A stretch of DNA of 64,000 nucleotides from Chryseobacterium sp. BGARF1 (GTDB lineage Bacteria > Bacteroidota > Bacteroidia > Flavobacteriales > Weeksellaceae). Below the pieces are notes generated by a model that saw only the letters and a program-made list of their open reading frames with translations, made no database searches and was not told where the DNA came from. How positions within the stretch are numbered: the first letter of the stretch is position 1; the number at the start of each line of letters is the position of its first letter. The position numbers and the translations under genes were made by a program. The DNA lies in NCBI RefSeq assembly GCF_001677955.1, contig NZ_LELA01000055.1:1-64000 (forward strand). Reading direction: 5' to 3'. Of the stretch, positions 54,593-62,625 are shown one piece after another.

Positions 54593-54725
54593 GGTTGGGT
54601 GTTGGAAGATTGAAGCTGGAAGTTAAACTAATTAAGAAATCAATTGATGACTTTATTGAAATTTTGCCAAATATTGAACTGCAAACTTTACAAACACCCA
54701 ACATCCAACTTCCATCACCCAGCTT
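54593..54725. repeat. GTTGGGTGTTGGAAG inverted repeat
   Basis: GGTTGGGTGTTGGAAGATTG (54593) and CCAACATCCAACTTCCATCA (54700) are imperfect inverted copies of a heptamer-like pattern (AGTTGGA, TGTTGGG). The right end overlaps the terminal codons of the VWA gene (54725). It may form a hairpin between the paired genes. Confidence 0.65.
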
Positions 54726-55867
54726 TATATTCTCTTAATTCTATTCTTCTCGTAATCCTCAAAAATCATTTGTCCCAAACCTGAAAGTCCTGTAAGAAAA
54801 GCTTTTCCTTTATTTTGAGCGGTAAATGCATTCACAAATTGTCGCAGATAAGGATCTTGGGCAATCATAAAAGTGGTAATTGGAATCTTCAATTTTCTGG
54901 CTTGTGCCGCTTTGTTGAGGCATTCGGTTACAATTTTCTGGTCTAAACCTACACTGTTCATGTAATATTCACCGGTTGGAAGTTTCAGGCAACTCGGTTT
55001 TCCGTCGGTAATCATGAAAATCTGCTTGTTGGTATTTCTTTTTCTACGAAGAATATCCATTGCCAATTCTAATCCTGCAACGGTATTGGTGTGATACGGG
55101 CCAACTTGCAAATAGGGAAGGTCTTTGATTTTTATTGGCCATGCTTCGTTTCCAAAAACGATAATATCGATGGAATCTTTTGGGTATTTTCTTTTAATTA
55201 ATTCCACTAAAGCCATTGCCACTTTTTTGGCGGGTGTGATGCGGTCTTCACCATACAAGATCATCGAGTGACTGATATCGATCATCAAAACCGTACTCAT
55301 TTGAGCTTTATGTTTGGTCTCTTCTACGATGAGGTCGTCTTCGGTCATTCGTAAATCTGAAATTCCGTTGTTGATCTGTGCATTTTTCAAGCTTTCGGTC
55401 ATATTGACGGTAGAAAGATCGTCGCCGTATTGGAAGTTTCTGTTTTCGCCATCACGCTCATCACCGACTCCAGATTTGTTGGTTCTGTGATTTCCGATGC
55501 CGCTTTTTTTAAGCTTTCCGAAGATCTGATCTAAGGCATATTCTCGTAAGGCGGCTTCCAGTTTGGCGGTAAGAATGTTTTTACCTTTTCCTTTTCCAGA
55601 ATTTCCGTCTTCGGAATCGTCTTCTTTTTTGATGTAACCTCGCTTTCTGAGGTCTTCTTCAAAATCTTCAAGCGTATATTCGTCGGTGAAAATATCGTAT
55701 TCTTTATCGAGCATATCGAGCCATTCAAAAGCTTCCTCAATATCTCCGGAAGTGTGGGTCAGCAAATCTTTAAACACATCAAAAACCCGGTCAAAATGCG
55801 AAATATCTTCCGGAATGTATTTGCTGAATGTAAATCCCTGTTGAAAATTTAAATGTTTATCTGTCAT
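54725..55867 (-). CDS. VWA-domain protein paired with MoxR/ChlI ATPase
   Basis: 380 residues: a helical charged N-terminal part with an acidic, Gly-rich linker (KEDDSEDGNSGKGKGK), then a von Willebrand factor A domain with the MIDAS motif DISHSM at 197-202, the conserved Thr near HTNTVAGLE and the FMITDGKPS strand. It probably binds a metal-dependent partner under control of the ATPase next to it. Cytoplasmic, no signal peptide. Confidence 0.86.
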   Translation of the reverse strand: MTDKHLNFQQGFTFSKYIPEDISHFDRVFDVFKDLLTHTSGDIEEAFEWLDMLDKEYDIFTDEYTLEDFEEDLRKRGYIKKEDDSEDGNSGKGKGKNILTAKLEAALREYALDQIFGKLKKSGIGNHRTNKSGVGDERDGENRNFQYGDDLSTVNMTESLKNAQINNGISDLRMTEDDLIVEETKHKAQMSTVLMIDISHSMILYGEDRITPAKKVAMALVELIKRKYPKDSIDIIVFGNEAWPIKIKDLPYLQVGPYHTNTVAGLELAMDILRRKRNTNKQIFMITDGKPSCLKLPTGEYYMNSVGLDQKIVTECLNKAAQARKLKIPITTFMIAQDPYLRQFVNAFTAQNKGKAFLTGLSGLGQMIFEDYEKNRIKRI

Positions 55868-56002
55868 GAGATGAATCTCGTTTTTAGAAAAGACAAGTTA
55901 GGGAAATTTTGAAGGAATGGAATGGTTTTAAAAATAGAAAATATGGATGATGGCGATTTGTAAATGATATTCAATAAAGCTTAATGAAAGATTGAATGAT
56001 TA

Positions 56003-56659
56003 TTAGTAGCTACTATAAATATCACCATCTTTCAAACATGTTAAAATTAAAGTACCAATTTTAGAAATTTTAAATTCAATTCCATAATCACCACTCATGT
56101 GACTTCCTCTAATATATTGTGGTTTTGTAAATTCAAATGTAATAAGTCCAGAGTTAAGATAAGAATCAGTACTTCTATCACTTCTACTCATCCCTCTTTT
56201 TAAAAAGTCTTTAAAATCTACAATGTTTATTCTATTAATACTATTAACACATCTTAAAAAATCATTGTATTCAATTTTTTCTTCAAGAAATGATTTAAAT
56301 AATTTACCAATATATTCTGATTTTTCATAATCTTCCGCATCATTCAATAAATAGAGTAATTTCTCGCCAACTTTGATTTTGTATTCGGAATCATGTTCAA
56401 TCTTATTAATTTGTTTTGATCTTGATTGGTTTGAAGTGCCTTCCAATTGTTTTAAAAATGAGAGAATTTTTTTTGCAAATAATTTATCTTGAATCTCATT
56501 AATTATATTTTTCCCTTTAATTAAAAATCCTAAAATAGGAATATCTTTAAAAGAATCATTTTCAAGAAAATTTTCGAAAGTGATATCACCAATTTCGCTT
56601 ATTAGTTCTATGAAATTATCACTTTTTATTGTTTCAATTATTTCTTTTTGAAGATTCAT
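56003..56659 (-). CDS. Hypothetical cytoplasmic protein
   Basis: 218 residues, no signal peptide; mostly helical with a short hydrophobic stretch (DIPILGFLIKGKNIINEI). It contains KILSFLKQLEGTSNQSRSKQ, KVGEKLLYLLNDAEDYEKSE and a FLKRGMSRSDRSTDSYLNSG turn near the C-terminus. I do not recognise the family; the general look recalls DUF4393-like or Abi-type proteins but that is weak. Divergent from the methyltransferase gene, with no obvious partner. Confidence 0.6.
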   Translation of the reverse strand: MNLQKEIIETIKSDNFIELISEIGDITFENFLENDSFKDIPILGFLIKGKNIINEIQDKLFAKKILSFLKQLEGTSNQSRSKQINKIEHDSEYKIKVGEKLLYLLNDAEDYEKSEYIGKLFKSFLEEKIEYNDFLRCVNSINRINIVDFKDFLKRGMSRSDRSTDSYLNSGLITFEFTKPQYIRGSHMSGDYGIEFKISKIGTLILTCLKDGDIYSSY

Positions 56660-56756
56660 TATTCTAAAAGTTTAAATTCAAAGATACAAACATTTCGAGC
56701 CATTGAAACGAATTTAAATAGTTTTGGTTTTAGAATTAAATATAAAGGAAGTCTAT

Positions 56757-56783
56757 TTGTAAATTCCAAAACCCTTATCTTTG
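56757..56783 (+). promoter_or_regulatory. Promoter of the methyltransferase gene
   Basis: -33 TTG at 56757-56759 and -7 box TATCTTTG at 56776-56783, with a 16-nt spacer, 17 nt before ATG 56801. It rules out the upstream in-frame TTG at 56648. Confidence 0.65.
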
Positions 56784-56800
56784 CCCCATTAAAATTCAGC

Positions 56801-57505
56801 ATGAAAGACTTAATGGGACGCGCAATCTGGGATTATTTTCACAATGAAAATCCTGAAGATCTGCAGACTGAAACTTCAATTTCCGAACTCGATGAGCTTC
56901 CGGTAGAATATCTTTTCAGAGATTTTGAAGGAATGAATAAAATCGAAAAGAAAGCTTTAAAACTAGCTGACGGAAAAGTTTTAGATATCGGAGCAGGAGC
57001 GGGTTCACATTCTTTATATCTTCAAAATGAAAGAAATTTAGAGGTTACTGCTTTAGATATTTCGCCAAGATCAATTGAGGTTTGTCAATCAAGAGGAATT
57101 CAAAAGGCGGTTGCTCAGAATATGCTTGAGTTTTCTGGTGAAACTTTTGATACAATTCTTTTATTAATGAATGGAACCGGAATTTTTCAAAGTTTGAAAG
57201 TAATTGATATTTATCTTAAAAAACTTCATTCTTTATTAAATAAAAACGGACAAATTCTTATTGACAGTACCGATATTCTCTATATGTTCGATGCCGATGA
57301 AGACGGCGGAGTTTACATTCCTGCAGAAGGATATTATGGTGAATTGGATTATATTGTTCATTACAAAGGGGAGTCTGAAGATCCTATCAAATGGCTGTAT
57401 CTTGATTTTAATACTTTAAAAAATGCTGCGGAAAATAACGGTTTTAAAATAGAAAAAGTTATTCAGGATGAAGATTCTTATCTGGCAAAACTGACGAAGA
57501 AATAA
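56801..57505 (+). CDS. Class I SAM-dependent methyltransferase
   Basis: 234 residues from ATG 56801. Motif I is VLDIGAGAGSHSLYLQ, then the acidic post-I VTALDISPRSIEVC and motif IV-like FDTILLLMNGTGIFQ. The C-terminal SYLAKLTKK is basic. The substrate (small molecule or protein) cannot be inferred. A terminator follows at 57548. Confidence 0.88.
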   Translation: MKDLMGRAIWDYFHNENPEDLQTETSISELDELPVEYLFRDFEGMNKIEKKALKLADGKVLDIGAGAGSHSLYLQNERNLEVTALDISPRSIEVCQSRGIQKAVAQNMLEFSGETFDTILLLMNGTGIFQSLKVIDIYLKKLHSLLNKNGQILIDSTDILYMFDADEDGGVYIPAEGYYGELDYIVHYKGESEDPIKWLYLDFNTLKNAAENNGFKIEKVIQDEDSYLAKLTKK

Positions 57506-57547
57506 TTTGATTTTTAAATCATAAGTCTTTATTTTTACAATAAATTG

Positions 57548-57584
57548 AAAGTCAATTCCGATGAGGTTTTGACTTTTTATTTTA
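57548..57584 (+). terminator. Terminator of the methyltransferase gene
   Basis: AAAGTCAA and TTGACTTT arms with a T-run. Confidence 0.65.
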
Positions 57585-57720
57585 GATTAAATCCAAATTG
57601 TGTTTTTAATCAATTGATTTATAATTGATTGTATTGTAGTTTTTTTTAAGAGTAAAGAACTGAACTTTTCACGGAATCATTTTTGTATTTATAACTATAA
57701 TCACACTTAAATATACAATT

Positions 57721-58272
57721 ATGAATACCAACAGACTTTCACCTGCGCTGGAAAAAGCATTGAGCGACCAGATGAATAAAGAAATTCACGCTTCACACAC
57801 ATTTTTATCGTACGGAATTTGGGCAGATGATAAAGGTTATCAGGGAATTGCCAATTTTTTATACCGTCATTCGCAGGAAGAGAGAAATCATTCCATAAAA
57901 TTTATGGAGTACGTTTTAAACAGGGGTGGAAAACCAAAAGTGGATGCCATTCCGGCTCCGCCTGCAGATCCGGAAACTTTATCGGCTTGTTTCGATGGTG
58001 TTTTTCAACATGAAGTAGATAATACGACCTCTATTTACAGGCTTGTAGATTTGGCTTTGGAAGAAAAAGACTGGGCAACATGGAATTTTATGCAATGGTT
58101 TGTTCAGGAACAAATCGAAGAAGAAACTTTAGCTTCCAATTTAATAGATAAACTGAAAATTGCGGGTGGTGACAGAGCTACAGATGAATCATTATTCAAC
58201 TTAGACAGTGCAATGGCATCAGCTCCGAATGATGTTCCGCTGGCTCAGGATGCAACGGGAACCAATCCATAA
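57721..58272 (+). CDS. Ferritin
   Basis: Stores iron as a 24-subunit shell. 183 residues: KEIHASHTFLSYGIWADDKG, then FLYRHSQEERNHSIKFMEYV carrying the ferroxidase E-x-x-H pair, and WFVQEQIEEETLASNLIDKL. The C-terminal tail (about 160-183) is Ala/Asp-rich and looks disordered. Monocistronic with a terminator at 58304. Confidence 0.96.
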   Translation: MNTNRLSPALEKALSDQMNKEIHASHTFLSYGIWADDKGYQGIANFLYRHSQEERNHSIKFMEYVLNRGGKPKVDAIPAPPADPETLSACFDGVFQHEVDNTTSIYRLVDLALEEKDWATWNFMQWFVQEQIEEETLASNLIDKLKIAGGDRATDESLFNLDSAMASAPNDVPLAQDATGTNP

Positions 58273-58303
58273 ATGCAAATAGCAAAAAAAAATATTTCTG
58301 AAG

Positions 58304-58331
58304 ATCCGTCAAATTATTGGCGGATTTTTTT
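58304..58331 (+). terminator. Terminator of ferritin gene
   Basis: ATCCGTC (58304-58310) pairs with GGCGGAT (58319-58325), then a T-run. Confidence 0.75.
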
Positions 58332-58356
58332 ATTATGAATTCCACCGTAAAATCAC

Positions 58357-58364
58357 TATATTTG
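58357..58364 (+). promoter_or_regulatory. -7 box TATATTTG of ychF
   Basis: A TAnnTTTG match 63 nt upstream of the ychF ATG, so the leader is longer than in neighbouring genes. Confidence 0.5.
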
Positions 58365-58427
58365 CAGGCTGAAAGCGAAAGGTAATATCATCTTGAGCTT
58401 TAAACCTTAAACTTTGAATCTAACGTT

Positions 58428-59519
58428 ATGAAATGTGGAATCGTAGGCTTACCGAATGTAGGTAAATCAACTCTTTTTAACTGCTTAAGCAATGCTAAAG
58501 CGCAGTCAGCTAATTATCCTTTCTGTACTATCGAGCCTAACTTGGGAACGGTTTCTGTACCGGATCAGAGATTATTTGAGCTTGAAAAATTGGTAAATCC
58601 TGAAAGAGTTTTGCCAGCTGTTGTAGAGATCGTAGATATTGCAGGTCTTGTAAAAGGAGCGAGTAAAGGAGAAGGTTTAGGAAACCAATTCTTGGCAAAC
58701 ATTCGTGAGTGTGAAGCGATTATTCATGTTTTAAGATGTTTTGAAAACGGAAATATTATCCACGTTGAAGGTTCAGTAGATCCTTTGAGAGATAAAGATA
58801 TTATCGATATCGAGCTTCAGTTAAAAGATTTGGAAACAGTGGGTAAAGCTGTTGAAAAAGCGAAAAAATTCATCAAATCTGGTAAGAAAGAAGATTTATT
58901 AACCTACGAAACACTTCAAAATCTTCAGAAACATCTTGAAGACGGTAGAAATGCAAGAGAATTTGCAATGGATGATTTTGCAAAGTCGGTAATTGGTGAA
59001 GTTCAACTTTTAACTAATAAACCAGTTCTTTACGTTTGTAATGTGGATGAAAATTCTATTAAAAACGGAAACGAATGGATTGCAAAGATTGAAGAAATGG
59101 CTAAAGGTGAAGGTGCTGAAACAGTAGTTTTGGCAGCTCAAATCGAAGCTGATATTAATGAACTTGAAACTTTCGAAGAAAGAGAGATTTTCTTGGAAGA
59201 ATTAGGTCTTACAGAGCCTGGAGTAAACCGTTTGATTAGAAAAGCTTATGATTTATTAAAGCTACAAACGTATTTTACAGCAGGTGTAAAAGAAGTAAGA
59301 GCTTGGACGATTGGACAAGGTTGGACGGCTCCTCAAGCTGCAGGAGTAATTCACACAGATTTCGAAAAAGGTTTCATCCGTGCAGAAGTAATCAGATACA
59401 ATGATTATGTAACGTATGGTTCTGAAGCAAAAGTAAAAGAAGCTGGAAAGCTTTCTGTAGAAGGTAAAGAATACATCGTTCAGGACGGTGATATCATGCA
59501 CTTCAGATTTAATGTTTAA
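58428..59519 (+). CDS. ychF: Redox-regulated ATPase YchF
   Basis: An Obg-related P-loop ATPase that binds ribosomes. 363 residues: G1 GLPNVGKSTLFNCLS, switch region DIAGLVKGASKGEGLGNQFL, the NVDE position (Asn-x-x-Glu) that shifts specificity from GTP to ATP, the helical insert (EAAD-type coiled coil), and the C-terminal TGS domain (FTAGVKEVRAWTIGQGWTAP; VQDGDIMHFRFNV). Single gene with its own terminator. Confidence 0.98.
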   Translation: MKCGIVGLPNVGKSTLFNCLSNAKAQSANYPFCTIEPNLGTVSVPDQRLFELEKLVNPERVLPAVVEIVDIAGLVKGASKGEGLGNQFLANIRECEAIIHVLRCFENGNIIHVEGSVDPLRDKDIIDIELQLKDLETVGKAVEKAKKFIKSGKKEDLLTYETLQNLQKHLEDGRNAREFAMDDFAKSVIGEVQLLTNKPVLYVCNVDENSIKNGNEWIAKIEEMAKGEGAETVVLAAQIEADINELETFEEREIFLEELGLTEPGVNRLIRKAYDLLKLQTYFTAGVKEVRAWTIGQGWTAPQAAGVIHTDFEKGFIRAEVIRYNDYVTYGSEAKVKEAGKLSVEGKEYIVQDGDIMHFRFNV

Positions 59520-59553
59520 AAATATTAAAAGTTAGTTATATAGTATTTTAAAA

Positions 59554-59586
59554 TACGCTTCCATGAATTTGGGAGCGTTTTTTTTA
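59554..59586 (+). terminator. Terminator of ychF
   Basis: ACGCTTCC (59555-59562) pairs with GGGAGCGT (59571-59578), followed by a T-run. Confidence 0.82.
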
Positions 59587-59606
59587 TATATTAGTAAAAA
59601 CATTTT

Positions 59607-60707
59607 ATGAGATATTTATTTTTCTTACTTCTAATTGTTTCGTGTTCAAAAAGCTTGGAAGAAAGGTGTTTTATACCTTCTGATAATCATTGGGCTAAAC
59701 ATTTTAAAAATGATGAAAATCTAATAATTGATAATCACGATATGCAAGTACAGAAAAATGATGTAAAAAAGATTATTGCAGAAAAGCCGGATTATTTGCA
59801 GGTTGTTAATCTCAAAAAATTTAGAAGCTTTAAAAAAGACAGTCTAGGATCGAAATCGGAAGAGATTATGGAAAAGAGATGGAAAGAATATGATTCGGAA
59901 TTCAAAACATTTAATAATAAATTTTCAGAACAATTTACTTTTTCTAATCAGCAAAAAATCGTAAATGTAATGTATGCTTTTGGTAGAAACCAGCTCGGAT
60001 TTTGGCTTTGTAAAATAGAAAATGAAAAACCTTCTGCTTATTTTTTAGGATTAAGCTTTAGTCATTATTATATTAATGAAATTCAGGAAAAGCCGATTGT
60101 TAATAATGGTTTTTTAGAGCTTGAAGGAAGTTTTGTTAAAATCGTAAAAGTTCCAGGTTTGCCAGGTTATGATGGTTATTCAGCAATTGAAGATGGAAAA
60201 CTATTCAAAATAAAATTAGAAGATTTAGTAAAAGATTCTGACCACGACGGTTATAACGATATTTTTGAAAAAAGCTTTGGTTTAAATCCTAATAATAAAG
60301 ATACCGATGGAGATGGAATGGATGATTTTAATGATTTGAATCCAATGTTTAAATCTGAAAAGAATAAGTTTACCCAGCTTTATGAAACGTTGTTACCTGA
60401 TTACCAATCTGAAAATCTTAGTAATAAAAACTACTATTTTGAAATTTTCATTAGTGATTGTGATTATTTTCATCAAATAAGCCCTAAATATCATGTTTTG
60501 TTTAGTCCTGAAGATTCAAAATCAAAAACTGATTTTTTAAAAGTTACCGATGTCTCATCACACGGAATAGGAAAAATTAAAAGAAATAAAAATAATCCTA
60601 ATATTTTTTATATAAAAGAGTGGGGAAACAGTAGCTCTACGGATTATTCTGCCGAATATAAAAATGGAAAATGGATTTTAGAAATTGCTGGAGGATATGT
60701 AACTTAA
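59607..60707 (+). CDS. Lipoprotein with thrombospondin type-3 calcium repeats
   Basis: 366 residues, lipoprotein signal FLLLIVSCSKS. The centre contains two acidic calcium loops of TSP type 3: DSDHDGYNDIFEKSFGLNPN and DTDGDGMDDFNDLNP (about 212-250). The rest is unrecognised, with strands typical of exported proteins. Probably surface- or periplasm-exposed in calcium. It follows ychF and precedes the AraC gene without a clear operon. Confidence 0.75.
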   Translation: MRYLFFLLLIVSCSKSLEERCFIPSDNHWAKHFKNDENLIIDNHDMQVQKNDVKKIIAEKPDYLQVVNLKKFRSFKKDSLGSKSEEIMEKRWKEYDSEFKTFNNKFSEQFTFSNQQKIVNVMYAFGRNQLGFWLCKIENEKPSAYFLGLSFSHYYINEIQEKPIVNNGFLELEGSFVKIVKVPGLPGYDGYSAIEDGKLFKIKLEDLVKDSDHDGYNDIFEKSFGLNPNNKDTDGDGMDDFNDLNPMFKSEKNKFTQLYETLLPDYQSENLSNKNYYFEIFISDCDYFHQISPKYHVLFSPEDSKSKTDFLKVTDVSSHGIGKIKRNKNNPNIFYIKEWGNSSSTDYSAEYKNGKWILEIAGGYVT

Positions 60708-60726
60708 CTTATATTTCATAAATTCC

Positions 60727-60734
60727 TATATTTG
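60727..60734 (+). promoter_or_regulatory. -7 box TATATTTG of AraC gene
   Basis: A TAnnTTTG match 20 nt before the ATG at 60755. Confidence 0.55.
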
Positions 60735-60754
60735 AATTATACAAATTCCGCATT

Positions 60755-61693
60755 ATGGAAAAATTAGCTCATGCTTCTCTGGAAGATTTTTATCTTGAAA
60801 TGACTAAAGGATTGGGAAAGGATATGGAAAGTATCTTTCCGAAAGGTCTTCACAAAGATATTGGCCATTTTAATGTGTTTGATATTGCGCAGACCATTGC
60901 CAATGTTAAAAAGACCTCCGAAATGCCTTACAACAGAAGGAAATATTATAAGATTAGTTTAATTAGAGGAAAAAATAGGGCAGAATATGCAGATAAAGTA
61001 ATCTCCATAAAAAAGAATGCTTTGCTTTTTGCAACCCCGAAAGTTCCTTATCATTATGTGCCAGAAGACGAGAATCAGTCAGGAAATTTTTGTGTTTTTA
61101 CAGCGGATTTTTTTACTAAAAATGCTTCGAAAAATATTCTTGAAGACTTGCCTTTGTTTCAGCCGGGTACGATTCCTGTTTTTGAAATTGAGGATGCGAT
61201 GGCGGATGAAATTGATTTTCTATTTTCGAAAATTAAAAAAGAAATAGATTCTGATTATGAATTTAAATATGATTTAATTCGAAATTATGTTTCAGAACTG
61301 ATTCATTACGGACAAAAATTACAACCTGCAGAAAAAGTGGGAAATTCACACAATGCAGCAGTGAGAGTGGTTTCTCTGTTTATCGAATTGTTAGAAAGAC
61401 AGTTTCCAATCGAATCTCCCAGTCAAAGAATTCAGCTGAAAGTAGCCAATGATTTTGCAGAAAGATTATCCATTCATGTCAATTATTTAAATAAGAATTT
61501 AAAAGAAAATACAGGAAAAACGACCACCGAATTTATTGCAGACCGATTGGTTCAGGAGGCTAAAATATTATTAAAACAAACCAATTGGAATATTTCCGAA
61601 ATTTCTTACGCTTTAGGTTTTGAAGAGATTGCTCATTTTTCTAATTTCTTTAAACGGAAAACTGCATTTACACCCATGGAATTTAGGGCGTGA
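60755..61693 (+). CDS. AraC-family transcriptional regulator
   Basis: 312 residues. The N-terminal sensor has VISIKKNALLFATPKVPYHY, and the C-terminal DNA-binding part reads LSIHVNYLNKNLKENTGKTT then LKQTNWNISEISYALGFEEI and SNFFKRKTAFTPMEF. The SDR gene follows 86 bp later on the same strand, so it is the probable target, a layout common in this group. Inducer unknown. Confidence 0.9.
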   Translation: MEKLAHASLEDFYLEMTKGLGKDMESIFPKGLHKDIGHFNVFDIAQTIANVKKTSEMPYNRRKYYKISLIRGKNRAEYADKVISIKKNALLFATPKVPYHYVPEDENQSGNFCVFTADFFTKNASKNILEDLPLFQPGTIPVFEIEDAMADEIDFLFSKIKKEIDSDYEFKYDLIRNYVSELIHYGQKLQPAEKVGNSHNAAVRVVSLFIELLERQFPIESPSQRIQLKVANDFAERLSIHVNYLNKNLKENTGKTTTEFIADRLVQEAKILLKQTNWNISEISYALGFEEIAHFSNFFKRKTAFTPMEFRA

Positions 61694-61779
61694 TTTGAAT
61701 TTTGCAAATTTCAGATTGATTGGAGTAAATAAATAAATCTGAAATTGACTCAACTTTGTACCATCAAAAAAAATCAATT

Positions 61780-62544
61780 ATGGAAAACAGAACAAAAATT
61801 GCCCTTGTTACAGGAGCAAGTCGTGGATTAGGAAAAAATTCAGCGTTAAAAATTGCACAAAAAGGTCTTGATGTAATCATTACTTACAACAGCAACAAGG
61901 AAGAAGCTGAAAAAGTGGTGGCAGAAATTGAAGCTTTAGGTCAAAAAGCAATCGCATACCAATTGGATACAAGAAATACAAAAAGTTTTGAGGAATTTGT
62001 AAAGAATGTAGGTGATCATTTGGAGAAAAATACAGGAAGCCGAAATATAGATTTTCTAATTAATAATGCCGGAACCGCTTTATATGCTCCCATCACAGAT
62101 ACTACGGAAGAACAGTTGGACGAAATGGTGGATATTCACTTCAAAGGAGTTTTCTTTTTAACTCAGAAATTTTTGCCTTTCATTAATGATGATGGCGGAA
62201 TTGTAAATATCTCTTCAGGCTTGGCGAGATTTGCCTTGCCGGGTTCATCTGTTTATGGTTCGTTAAAAGCTGGAGTCGAAATGATGACTAAATATCTGGC
62301 AAAAGAATTGGGCTCAAGAAAAATTAAAGCAAACGTGGTCGCTCCGGGCGCTATTGAAACTGATTTTGGAGGCGGAAGAACCCGTGACGATAAAAATATG
62401 AATGCATTGGTGGCAAACAATACAGCTTTAGGCAGAGCAGGGCTTCCCGATGATATTGGCGGAGTGGTTGCATTTTTATGCACCGAAGATGCACGTTGGA
62501 TTACGGCTCAAAGAATTGAAGCTTCCGGCGGAATGTTTTTTTAA
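61780..62544 (+). CDS. Short-chain dehydrogenase/reductase (classical SDR)
   Basis: 254 residues from ATG 61780: cofactor motif VTGASRGLGKNSAL (TGxxxGxG), NNAGTALYAP, catalytic Ser in IVNISSG and YGSLKAG (Tyr-x-x-x-Lys), and APGAIETDFGG. Likely a NADP-linked oxidoreductase acting on a small carbonyl compound. An upstream in-frame TTG at 61756 is rejected. Regulated probably by the neighbouring AraC protein. Confidence 0.93.
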   Translation: MENRTKIALVTGASRGLGKNSALKIAQKGLDVIITYNSNKEEAEKVVAEIEALGQKAIAYQLDTRNTKSFEEFVKNVGDHLEKNTGSRNIDFLINNAGTALYAPITDTTEEQLDEMVDIHFKGVFFLTQKFLPFINDDGGIVNISSGLARFALPGSSVYGSLKAGVEMMTKYLAKELGSRKIKANVVAPGAIETDFGGGRTRDDKNMNALVANNTALGRAGLPDDIGGVVAFLCTEDARWITAQRIEASGGMFF

Positions 62545-62552
62545 AATAATAT

Positions 62553-62580
62553 AAGGAGTCGAAAATATTGGCTCCTTTTT
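62553..62580 (+). terminator. Terminator of SDR gene
   Basis: AAGGAGTC pairs with GGCTCCTT, followed by TTT. Confidence 0.75.
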
Positions 62581-62625
62581 GTTATCTTTAATAGATGAAA
62601 TGACATTAGATTCAGCGATAATTTT

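Noticed and set aside
56648..56800. N-terminal extension of the methyltransferase
   Set aside because: It runs through a good -33/-7 promoter; the family starts near residue 1 of the shorter form.
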